From: an uncultured Eubacteriales bacterium
GTDB taxonomy: Bacteria; Bacillota; Clostridia; Oscillospirales; Oscillospiraceae
Direction: 5' to 3'
Length of the DNA stretch: 64,000 nt
Assembly: GCA_949296115.1 (NCBI GenBank)
Contig: CASFNR010000001.1
Coordinates: forward strand, 62,001 to 126,000
Shown: one piece after another, positions 57,505 to 64,000 of the stretch
How the letters are laid out: every line of letters starts with the position of its first letter
Position numbering within the stretch: position 1 is the stretch's first letter
The notes under the pieces: generated by a model
What the model was told of the DNA's origin: nothing
The model's database searches: none
The model's input: only the letters and a program-made list of their open reading frames with translations
Program-made: the position numbers and the translations under genes

Positions 57505-59820
57505 ATTTGTTTCCTCCTGATTCTGATTCTTATCAACAGGGCAAGCCTGCGAACAACCGCATGCCGCCTCCTGCTCCTTTGCCTTGTGCCCTTTGCTCTG
57601 GAACCACCGCAGACGCAGGGCGTTGGACACCACGAATACACTGCTCATACTCATTGCCGCCGCACCCAGCATAGGGCTCAGCTGCAGGCCGAAAGCCGGA
57701 TACAGCACACCAGCGGCAATGGGAATTCCCAGGCAGTTATAGAAAAATGCCCAGAACAAATTTTCCCGGATATTCCGGATGGTTGCCTTACTCAGCGCCA
57801 CTGCGCCGCTGACTGCCGTCAGGGACTGACTCATCAGCACAATGTCCGCCGACTCCATGGCAATATCGGTTCCCGCTCCAATGGCCATGCCCACGTCCGC
57901 TGTCACCAGCGCCGGGGCGTCGTTGATTCCGTCACCGACCATCAGGACCTTCCGTCCTTTTGCCTGAAGCTGCCGGACGGCTCCGGCCTTATCCCCCGGC
58001 AAGACATCGGAAATGACATGGGCAATTCCGGCGTCGTCCGCAATTGCTTTGGCGGTAGACGCATTGTCGCCTGTCAGCATCACCACATCCAGCTTGCGTT
58101 CCAGCAGTGCGGCAACGGCAGTCCGGGAGTCCGGCTTCAGCACATCCGCCGCCGCAATGGTACCCAGATATGTTCCATTTTCATCACCGAAATAGAGCGG
58201 CGTCTTTCCTTGCTGAGCCAGTCCCGGGTAGTCAGGCACGGAAATCCCATGCTCCGCCATCAGCCGGCTGTTGCCGCCATAATACCGAGTGCCTTGGATC
58301 ACACCGGTCACTCCCTTGCCGGGAAGGGTCTTGAAATCCACCGCTTCCGGGAACGGTTTGCCTTCCATCCGCCGAAGAATTGCCTTTGCGAAGGGATGCT
58401 CTGACCGGCTTTCCAGCGCCGCAGCCGTTTGAAGCAGGACATCCGTGGAAACGCTTCCTGGGAAAACATCCGTCACTTCCGGCTTGCCTGTGGTCAGGGT
58501 CCCGGTCTTGTCCAGGACAATGGTATCCACATGATGCAGATTCTCCAGCGCTTCTGCATTCTTGAACAGCACGCCCATCTGGGCCCCCCGCCCGGTCCCC
58601 ACCATAATGGCAACCGGGGTGGCAAGGCCAAGGGCGCAGGGGCAGGAAATCACCAGCACGGAAATGGCGCAGGTCAGGCTGAATTCCAGGCTCTGCCCAA
58701 GCAGCATCCAGACAAGGAATGTAACGGCGGCAATGGTCATCACCACAGGGACAAAGATACCTGCAATTTTATCCGCCAGCCGGGCAATGGGCGCCTTGGA
58801 ACCGCCGGCCTCCTCCACCAGCCGAATCACCTGCGCCAGCGTGGTATCCTGCCCCACCTTTTCCGCCCGGAACTCCAGGTAGCCTTCGGTGTTGATGGTG
58901 GCCGCCGCAACGGTGTCTCCCGGCCCCTTGTCCACGGGGACACTCTCACCGGTGAGCGCACTCTGGTCGACTGCGCCTCTTCCTTCCAGCACAGTACCGT
59001 CCACGGGAATACTGCCGCCGGAGCGGACAATCACCACATCTCCCACCTGAACCTGCTCCACCGGAATTTCCTGCTCCGTCCCATCCCGACGGACTACCGC
59101 AGTCTGGGGACGCAGATCCATCAAAGCCCGAACCGCATCACCGGTACGCCCTTTTGCCCTGGCTTCCAGGTATTTGCCCAAGGTAATCAACGTGAGAATC
59201 ATGGCAGCGGACTCAAAATAGAGATTTTCGCTGTACTGCTTTACCAGTTCCCAATCTCCATGGCCCATTCCCCAGGCCATCCGGAACAAGGCTGCCGAGC
59301 CATAAATCAAAGCTGCCAAAGAGCCCACCGCAATCAGGGAATCCATATTCGGTCCCCGGTTCCACAGTGCCTTCAACCCCCGGGTATAGTAGACCCGGTT
59401 CAGGTACACAGGGGGCAGCGTCAGGAAAAACTGCAGCAGCGCCGCTACCATGGCATTTTCTGTCCCATGGTACCAGCCGGGAGCCGGAAGCCCGATCATG
59501 TGTCCCATGGTAAAGTACATCAGAACAATCAGGCAAGCGGCGGAACCCAGAATTCGCGTACGCATCCACTTTTCTTCCTGGGATTCTGCGTTTTCCTTTT
59601 TCTCCGACTTTTCCCCGTCAAGCGCAGCCCGGTATCCTGCTTTTTCCACAGCCTGTATAATCATTTGCGCTGTCTCAGGGCCATCCGCCTCAACCTGCAT
59701 GGTTCCGGCCAGCAGGTTCACATCCGCCTGCCGCACACCAGTCACCTGGCGTGTTACCTTTTCCACCCGGGCTGAACAAGCGGCACAGGTCATCCCTGTG
59801 ACCGTGAACTTCAGTTTCAT
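57307..59820 (-). CDS. copA: Copper-translocating P-type ATPase with fused C-terminal CopZ domain
   Basis: CopA exports Cu(I). The 837 residues start with an HMA domain (GMTCAACSARVEK, CAAC), then eight membrane helices, CPC in ISCPCALGLATP near 394, phosphorylation site DKTGTLT near 436 and ATP-binding GDGINDAPAL. After the last helix there is a Cys-rich linker (AACGCSQAC) and a second HMA domain at about 773-837 with CGHC. Most bacterial CopA put HMA domains only at the N-terminus. The ATG at 59820 follows GGAGAG; the track upstream to 59889 is intergenic. Confidence 0.93.
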   Translation of the reverse strand: MKLKFTVTGMTCAACSARVEKVTRQVTGVRQADVNLLAGTMQVEADGPETAQMIIQAVEKAGYRAALDGEKSEKKENAESQEEKWMRTRILGSAACLIVLMYFTMGHMIGLPAPGWYHGTENAMVAALLQFFLTLPPVYLNRVYYTRGLKALWNRGPNMDSLIAVGSLAALIYGSAALFRMAWGMGHGDWELVKQYSENLYFESAAMILTLITLGKYLEARAKGRTGDAVRALMDLRPQTAVVRRDGTEQEIPVEQVQVGDVVIVRSGGSIPVDGTVLEGRGAVDQSALTGESVPVDKGPGDTVAAATINTEGYLEFRAEKVGQDTTLAQVIRLVEEAGGSKAPIARLADKIAGIFVPVVMTIAAVTFLVWMLLGQSLEFSLTCAISVLVISCPCALGLATPVAIMVGTGRGAQMGVLFKNAEALENLHHVDTIVLDKTGTLTTGKPEVTDVFPGSVSTDVLLQTAAALESRSEHPFAKAILRRMEGKPFPEAVDFKTLPGKGVTGVIQGTRYYGGNSRLMAEHGISVPDYPGLAQQGKTPLYFGDENGTYLGTIAAADVLKPDSRTAVAALLERKLDVVMLTGDNASTAKAIADDAGIAHVISDVLPGDKAGAVRQLQAKGRKVLMVGDGINDAPALVTADVGMAIGAGTDIAMESADIVLMSQSLTAVSGAVALSKATIRNIRENLFWAFFYNCLGIPIAAGVLYPAFGLQLSPMLGAAAMSMSSVFVVSNALRLRWFQSKGHKAKEQEAACGCSQACPVDKNQNQEETNMETVIRVNGMMCGHCKAAVEKACKAVPGTQDAVVSLEEKTVTVTGSAPVADLKKAIADAGYEVEG

Positions 59821-59888
59821 CCCATTCTCTCCTCTCATTATCAAACACATCCGCCAAAAAATCAACCGAATTTCGACAATTCTTTTCA

Positions 59889-59917
59889 TTGACGCATGGC
59901 ATAATATATGGTACTAT
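59889..59917 (+). promoter_or_regulatory. Promoter of hxlR-family gene overlapping operator
   Basis: TTGACG, 17 nt and TACTAT; the -10 lies inside the palindrome at 59908-59925. A minus-strand counterpart, TTGTGT-16-TAGAAT, would fire towards copA and its -10 is also in the palindrome. Confidence 0.5.
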
Positions 59918-59925
59918 TCTACCAT
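59908..59925. promoter_or_regulatory. Palindromic operator ATGGTA-6-TACCAT
   Basis: The 18-bp palindrome ATGGTACTATTCTACCAT is accompanied by two more TACCAT hexamers at 59959 and 59979. It overlaps the candidate promoter -10 of the HxlR gene and lies in the 176-nt divergent gap to copA. Autoregulation by the HxlR protein, and shared control of copA, is inference. Confidence 0.5.
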
Positions 59926-59996
59926 GTGTGGCCGAAAACACAAGTATGCACTATTTTGTACCATACTACCCTTTTGGATACCATGGAGGGATTCTG

Positions 59997-60362
59997 TTGG
60001 AAGAGAAACAAAACTGCCCGGTGGAAGCAACTCTGGATTTGATCGGCGGGAAATACAAAGCGTTGATTCTATGGCATCTGTCCAGTGGGACACTGCGATT
60101 CTCAGAGCTGCGCAAGGTAATCAGTGCCACGCCTAAAATGCTGACACAGCAGCTGCGGGAGCTGGAAGCCCAGCAGCTGATTAATCGGAAGGTCTTTCCG
60201 GTCATCCCGCCCAAGGTCGAATATTCCCTGACGGAAACAGGGAAAAGTCTGCTGCCCATTCTGGTAGCCATGCGGGACTGGGGCGCAAAATATCTTCGCA
60301 GCAAGGATGAGGTTCCAAGCTGTTATATGATGACCACAGACCCCCTGTCCCATACCAATTGA
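59997..60362 (+). CDS. HxlR family winged-helix regulator
   Basis: The 121-residue protein matches HxlR-type regulators: NCPVEATLDLIGGKYKALI, FSELRKVISATPKMLTQQLREL and YSLTETGKSLLPIL. Start is TTG with GGAGGG 6 nt upstream, which gives the usual position of the N-terminal Cys (residue 6), often the redox sensor in this family. It is divergent from copA, with the shared region carrying a palindrome. The effector is unknown. Confidence 0.85.
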   Translation: MEEKQNCPVEATLDLIGGKYKALILWHLSSGTLRFSELRKVISATPKMLTQQLRELEAQQLINRKVFPVIPPKVEYSLTETGKSLLPILVAMRDWGAKYLRSKDEVPSCYMMTTDPLSHTN

Positions 60363-60385
60363 AGCGATAAAAAGGAGAAACGGAT

Positions 60386-61228
60386 ATGAACTTCAAGATT
60401 CTGACAGACAGCACCTGCGATCTGCCCAAAGCCCTTGTGGAAGAAAACAAGATTACCCTCGTTCCCCTGACGGTAGTGAAGGACGGAGAGGAATTCAAAG
60501 ATGGCGTCACCATCACCCCAAGCGAAATTTTTGCCCACGTTGCTGCCGGCGGCAGTCTATGTTCTACTTCCGCAGTCAGTGTGGGAGAGTATCAGGATTT
60601 CTTTGGAAAATACAGTCAGGGCTGTGACGGCGTGCTACAGATCTGCATTGGGTCTGGCTTTTCTGCCAGCTATCAGAACGCCTGTCTGGCCGCCCAGGAC
60701 TATCCCAATGTCCGGGTAATCGACTCCCAGAATCTGACATTGGGCCAGGGTTTTCTGGCTCTGAAGGCCTGCGAGTTCGCCAAAACCGCCCAGTCTCTGG
60801 ATCAGCTTGCGCAGCAGGTAGAAGCATTGGTCGGCTTGGTTGAAACCAGTTTTGTAGTGGACAAGCTGGACTATCTGGCCAAAGGCGGCCGCTGCTCTTC
60901 CGTCGCGGCTCTGGGGGCAAATCTGCTGAGTCTGAAGCCCTGCATTGAGCTGGTCAATAACAAGCTGACGGTGGGCAAAAAGTACCGTGGAAGTTTGAGC
61001 AAGTGTCTTGCCTCTTACATCCGGGACCGGCTGTCCGGTCGGGAGGACATTGACACAGACTGCGTTTTCCTGGTACAGACGATTGTACCGGAGGAAAGCT
61101 ATCAAGCAGTCGTGGAAGCCATTCACACCTTTGGCAGCTTCCGGCAGATCCAAGAGGCCACCGCCGGATGCACGGTTTCCTGCCACTGTGGTCCCGGTAC
61201 CCTGGGCATTATTTTCCTGCGGAAGTAA
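60386..61228 (+). CDS. DegV family fatty-acid-binding protein
   Basis: DegV (FakB-like) proteins bind fatty acids, and some present them to a kinase for phospholipid synthesis. The 280 residues open with FKILTDSTCDLPKAL and contain TSAVSVGEYQDFF and the lipid-binding-site Ser/Arg elements; DKLDYLAKGGRCS near 165 is typical. AAAGGAG precedes the ATG. It follows the HxlR gene by 23 nt. No fakA is present here. Confidence 0.9.
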   Translation: MNFKILTDSTCDLPKALVEENKITLVPLTVVKDGEEFKDGVTITPSEIFAHVAAGGSLCSTSAVSVGEYQDFFGKYSQGCDGVLQICIGSGFSASYQNACLAAQDYPNVRVIDSQNLTLGQGFLALKACEFAKTAQSLDQLAQQVEALVGLVETSFVVDKLDYLAKGGRCSSVAALGANLLSLKPCIELVNNKLTVGKKYRGSLSKCLASYIRDRLSGREDIDTDCVFLVQTIVPEESYQAVVEAIHTFGSFRQIQEATAGCTVSCHCGPGTLGIIFLRK

Positions 61229-61233
61229 ATTTG

Positions 61234-61262
61234 AAAAATCGCCGGAAATCCGGCGATTTTTC
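61234..61262 (+). terminator. Terminator of degV gene
   Basis: AAAAATCGCCGG pairs with CCGGCGATTTTT over a 4-base loop, right after the degV stop. It separates degV from the ThrE-type gene. Confidence 0.85.
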
Positions 61263-61321
61263 TTGAATTTCCAGGAAAATCTGATATACTGTCACGGTAA
61301 TGCTTTTTCGAGGTGCCAATC

Positions 61322-62548
61322 ATGGATTATAATGTTTTGCTGGATCTGGCCACGGATCTGGGATATGAACTGGCGATGAGCGGTGCGGAAACTTTCCGGA
61401 TTGAGGAAAGCGTCAGCAGAGTTTTGGCTGCCTATGGCATCCACGCCGAAGTCTTTGCGATTCCGAACTTTCTCATTGTCAGCATCCTGACCAAAGAGGG
61501 GCACCCCATTACCCGGATGCGTCGGATCGGCGACCACGGGAATGATCTGGACGCTGTGGAAAAATACAGCAATCTGAGCCGGGCGCTGTGCAGCCGCACT
61601 CCCTCCCCGGAGGAAGCCCAAACCTGGCTGGACTCCGTCCGTTCCGGATTGATTTCCTATTCCAAATCCGCCCACTACCTGGGGCACTTCTTGGGAGCTG
61701 CCGGGTTCGGCCTGTTTTTTGGGGGAAACTGGCTGGAAGGGTTCTGCGCCGGACTTTGCGGCGTGCTTGCAGCCTATGCCGGGCATTTGCTGGATGCCAG
61801 CAAGGCAAACCCCTTTTTCCGCACCATCTGTTCTTCCTTTCTGCTGGCCATCGCTGCCTATGCCATGGGCGCCTTTGGAATCATTCAGAACCCGGATGCC
61901 GTCACCATCGGTGCCCTGATGCAGCTGGTCCCCGGTCTGCTGTTCACCAACGCCATGCGGGATATTATTTACGGTGATACCAATTCCGGCATCAACCGCA
62001 TCGTTCAGGTATTTTTGGTTGCAGTTGCCATTGCCCTGGGAACCGCCGGAGCCTGGCGATTGGCCGCCGCTCTCTGGAACAGTCCAGTCTCAGCGGACCC
62101 CATCGTTTACTCCTTGGGAGCCGCCTGTTTCTTCTCCCTGATTGGCTGCGTGGGATTCTCCATTCTGTTCAATATACACGGTCCCGGCGGCATCCTCTGT
62201 GCATTGGGTGGACTGTTGGCCTGGGCCGTCTATGGACTGGTGGAAAAATTTGGAGGAACAGACATCCTGGCATACTTCTTCTCAGCACTTTTTTCTTCCG
62301 TCTATTCTGAGATTATGGCAAGAATACGGAAATATCCGGCAATTTCCTACCTGGTTGTTTCTATTTTCCCCATCATCCCAGGCGCCGGCGTGTACTACAC
62401 AATGAATTACGCTGTTCGGGGCGAAATGGAGTTGTTTGCGTCCCAGGGCATGCACACTGCCGCCATCGCCGGGGTAATGGCAATGGGCATTCTCTTAGGT
62501 TCCACGGTATTCCGGATGTATTCTTACCTTAGAGCCCGCAGAATATAG
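61322..62548 (+). CDS. Threonine/serine exporter (ThrE-type) family protein
   Basis: The 408-residue protein contains both ThrE-family domains in one chain: a soluble N-terminal part (DLGYELAMSGAETFRIEESV) followed by about ten membrane helices, including the DUF3815-like second half (GPGGILCALGGLLAWAVYG). In many Firmicutes these are two genes. Export of threonine/serine is from the family; the substrate is not shown. ATG at 61322 follows GAGGTG. Confidence 0.85.
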   Translation: MDYNVLLDLATDLGYELAMSGAETFRIEESVSRVLAAYGIHAEVFAIPNFLIVSILTKEGHPITRMRRIGDHGNDLDAVEKYSNLSRALCSRTPSPEEAQTWLDSVRSGLISYSKSAHYLGHFLGAAGFGLFFGGNWLEGFCAGLCGVLAAYAGHLLDASKANPFFRTICSSFLLAIAAYAMGAFGIIQNPDAVTIGALMQLVPGLLFTNAMRDIIYGDTNSGINRIVQVFLVAVAIALGTAGAWRLAAALWNSPVSADPIVYSLGAACFFSLIGCVGFSILFNIHGPGGILCALGGLLAWAVYGLVEKFGGTDILAYFFSALFSSVYSEIMARIRKYPAISYLVVSIFPIIPGAGVYYTMNYAVRGEMELFASQGMHTAAIAGVMAMGILLGSTVFRMYSYLRARRI

Positions 62549-62551
62549 TTT

Positions 62552-62582
62552 TTCTCCCCTCAGCATGTGGCTGAGGGGAGAA
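62552..62582. terminator. Bidirectional terminator between ThrE-type and sirtuin genes
   Basis: TTCTCCCCTCAGC and GCTGAGGGGAGAA form a 13-bp perfect stem over a 5-base loop, between convergent genes ending at 62548 and 62599. Confidence 0.8.
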
Positions 62583-62598
62583 TTTATATATTCCGTTC

Positions 62599-63315
62599 TT
62601 ATGGAAGTTGAGAAAAAATAGAGCCAAGGCTTTCATGAAAAACCAGATCCGCCTGGCTGTCATAAGGCGTCTCATCCCGGTTGATCAGAACCAGCCGATT
62701 TCCCTGATAGTAGTTGATCAACCCCGCTGCGGGATATACCGTCAAACTGGTGCCGGCTACAATCAGCAGATCGGCTCTGCGGATGGCCATGACGCTTTTC
62801 ATCAGGGTATCCTGATCCAAACCTTCCTCATACAGCACCACATCCGGCTTCACAATTCCGCCGCAGGAGCACCGGGGAACACCCTTGCTTTCCTTAAGCC
62901 ATTCGGCACTGTAGAATTTCCGGCAGCGGGTGCAGTAATTCCGAAGGACAGACCCATGGAGTTCATATACCCGCTTGCTGCCTGCCTTTTGGTGAAGCCC
63001 GTCAATATTCTGGGTAATCACCGCATCCAGTTTCCCCTCCTGTTCCCACTGAGCCAGACGCCGATGGGTCACATTCGGTTCAAATCCGAGGGGGAGCATC
63101 TTTTCCCGGTAAAACCGGAAAAAGTATTCCGGATTGCGTTCATAGAAACTATGGCTGATAATAACCTCCGGCGGGTACTCAAATTTCTGGCTGTAGAGTC
63201 CATCCACACTCCGAAAATCCGGAATCCCGGACTCCGTACTCACGCCTGCGCCGCCGAAAAAAACAATGTGCCTGCTTTCCTCAACCCACTGTTTCAGAGT
63301 TTCCAGATTGTTCAT
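62599..63315 (-). CDS. NAD-dependent protein deacylase, SIR2 family
   Basis: Sirtuin that removes acyl groups from lysines using NAD. The 238 residues have GAGVSTESGIPDFRS near 22, QNIDGLHQKAG near 101, catalytic His in ELHGSV near 118, and a Cys4 zinc site (CTRC, CSCGG). It is in the bacterial CobB/SirM-size class. The start overlaps trmD by 35 nt, so the two are coupled. Confidence 0.93.
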   Translation of the reverse strand: MNNLETLKQWVEESRHIVFFGGAGVSTESGIPDFRSVDGLYSQKFEYPPEVIISHSFYERNPEYFFRFYREKMLPLGFEPNVTHRRLAQWEQEGKLDAVITQNIDGLHQKAGSKRVYELHGSVLRNYCTRCRKFYSAEWLKESKGVPRCSCGGIVKPDVVLYEEGLDQDTLMKSVMAIRRADLLIVAGTSLTVYPAAGLINYYQGNRLVLINRDETPYDSQADLVFHESLGSIFSQLP

Positions 63316-64000
63316 GGTCCTCCGCCTCCATTTCCTTGAGCAGTTTCCGGTCCTGTTTGCTGCTCAAATCCAATTTTGCGTACATATCCGGCCGGCGCTG
63401 CCGGGTCCGGCGCAGCGCCTGTTTCCGGCGCCACTGCCGCACCTTCTCATGGTTGCCGGACAACAGAATATCCGGCACCGCTCTGCCATGCCAGACAGCC
63501 GGGCGGCTGTACTGGGGATATTCCAGAAGCCCGTTGAAGTGGCTCTCATCCTCAAAGCACTCCGGGTCTGCCAGTACCCCGGGAACCATCCGGCATACGG
63601 CGTCTGTAACCGCCATGGCGGCAATTTCGCCTCCGGTCAATACAAAATCACCCAGAGAAATTTCTTCGTCCACACACTCGTCAATGAACCGCTGGTCAAT
63701 CCCCTCATAATGGCCGCACACCAGAATCAGATTTTCCAGCCTGCTCAGCCGGATTGCATCTGCCTGAGTGAATGTATGGCCGCACGGCGAAAGATATATC
63801 GTATGCACCGGCCCCCCGGCCTCGTCACAGGCGGCCTCCCAGCAACGGTACAGCGGGTCTGCCTGCATGATGGCCCCCCGCCCTCCACCGTAAGGATAAT
63901 CATCCACCTGATTCTGCTTGCTGGAGGTATAGTCCCGTATCTGGCGGGCTTCGATCTGAATGTAGCCTCGTTCCTGCGCCCGGCCAAGGATGCTCTCGGA
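63281..64000 (-). CDS. trmD: tRNA (guanine-N1)-methyltransferase TrmD (5' end beyond window)
   Basis: TrmD methylates G37 of tRNAs reading CNN codons. About 240 C-terminal residues are visible, starting SESILGRAQERGYIQIE and containing the SPOUT knot motifs IYLSPCGHTFTQADA, LVCGHYEGIDQRFID and GDFVLTGGE. Only a few N-terminal residues are lost past base 64000. The frame runs open to the window edge. It precedes the sirtuin gene with a 35-nt overlap. Confidence 0.93.
   Translation of the reverse strand, partial: SESILGRAQERGYIQIEARQIRDYTSSKQNQVDDYPYGGGRGAIMQADPLYRCWEAACDEAGGPVHTIYLSPCGHTFTQADAIRLSRLENLILVCGHYEGIDQRFIDECVDEEISLGDFVLTGGEIAAMAVTDAVCRMVPGVLADPECFEDESHFNGLLEYPQYSRPAVWHGRAVPDILLSGNHEKVRQWRRKQALRRTRQRRPDMYAKLDLSSKQDRKLLKEMEAEDHEQSGNSETVG

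Overview
The window is a chromosomal segment of a spore-forming Gram-positive bacterium, most probably an anaerobic Clostridia member of the Oscillospirales (Oscillospiraceae/Ruminococcaceae type). The evidence is the sporulation genes (spoIIAA-spoIIAB-sigF, yqfC, yqfD, yunB, a ylbJ-like gene, a BofC-like gene), Firmicutes-type gene order (mutS2, recO, yqzL, era, ybeY, phoH), a T-box leader on valS, strong AGGAGG ribosome sites, many GTG/TTG starts, and a 16-cysteine ferredoxin. No phage, transposase, integron, CRISPR array, rRNA or tRNA was seen. The segment looks like core chromosome, not an island. Genus-level placement is inference.

Layout. 1-7143 (minus): mutS2 (cut by the left edge), recO, yqzL, era, ybeY, phoH, yqfD, yqfC, mostly overlapping. 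7218-8444 (plus): a YlbJ-like membrane protein and a small Cys-rich protein. 8532-17453 (minus): pgsA, rimO, recX, recA, prmC, a DUF1385 protein, a two-component system and an FG-GAP-like lipoprotein. 17550-22865 (minus): murB, whiA, dnaE. 22998-27093: an LCP protein, a truncated LCP-like membrane protein, a ferredoxin, a small lipoprotein, a glutaredoxin-like protein paired with an OMP-decarboxylase-like protein that has lost its catalytic residues, and a YtxH-like protein. 27143-36518 (minus): a ClpE-type ATPase, truA, ecfT/ecfA2/ecfA1, an RlmI-like methyltransferase and a class A PBP with an apparent zinc-ribbon insert. 36719-39345 (plus): BofC-like protein, DUF1292 protein, a probable 6S RNA and a PpiC-type foldase. 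39431-49043 (minus): ligA, yunB, pcrA, sigF, spoIIAB, spoIIAA, and T-box-controlled valS. 49105-54761: a polyprenyl-phosphate glycosyltransferase, a sortase-substrate-like protein, an aminotransferase with an AGCS symporter, an ArsC-like protein, a second truA and a 42-codon gene. 54946-64000: MATE exporter, alpha/beta hydrolase, copper ATPase with a fused C-terminal CopZ domain, divergent HxlR regulator, DegV, ThrE-type exporter, sirtuin and trmD (cut by the right edge).

The most interesting observations are the copA gene with a nested, in-frame copZ start carrying its own AGGAGG; the hexamer-rich copA/hxlR intergenic region; the apparent OMP-decarboxylase pseudoenzyme; the PBP with a Cys4 insert; the tandem parvulin-like foldase; and several small conserved-looking genes. 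I saw no convincing new defence or mobile system. All assignments are from reading the sequence, with no database search.
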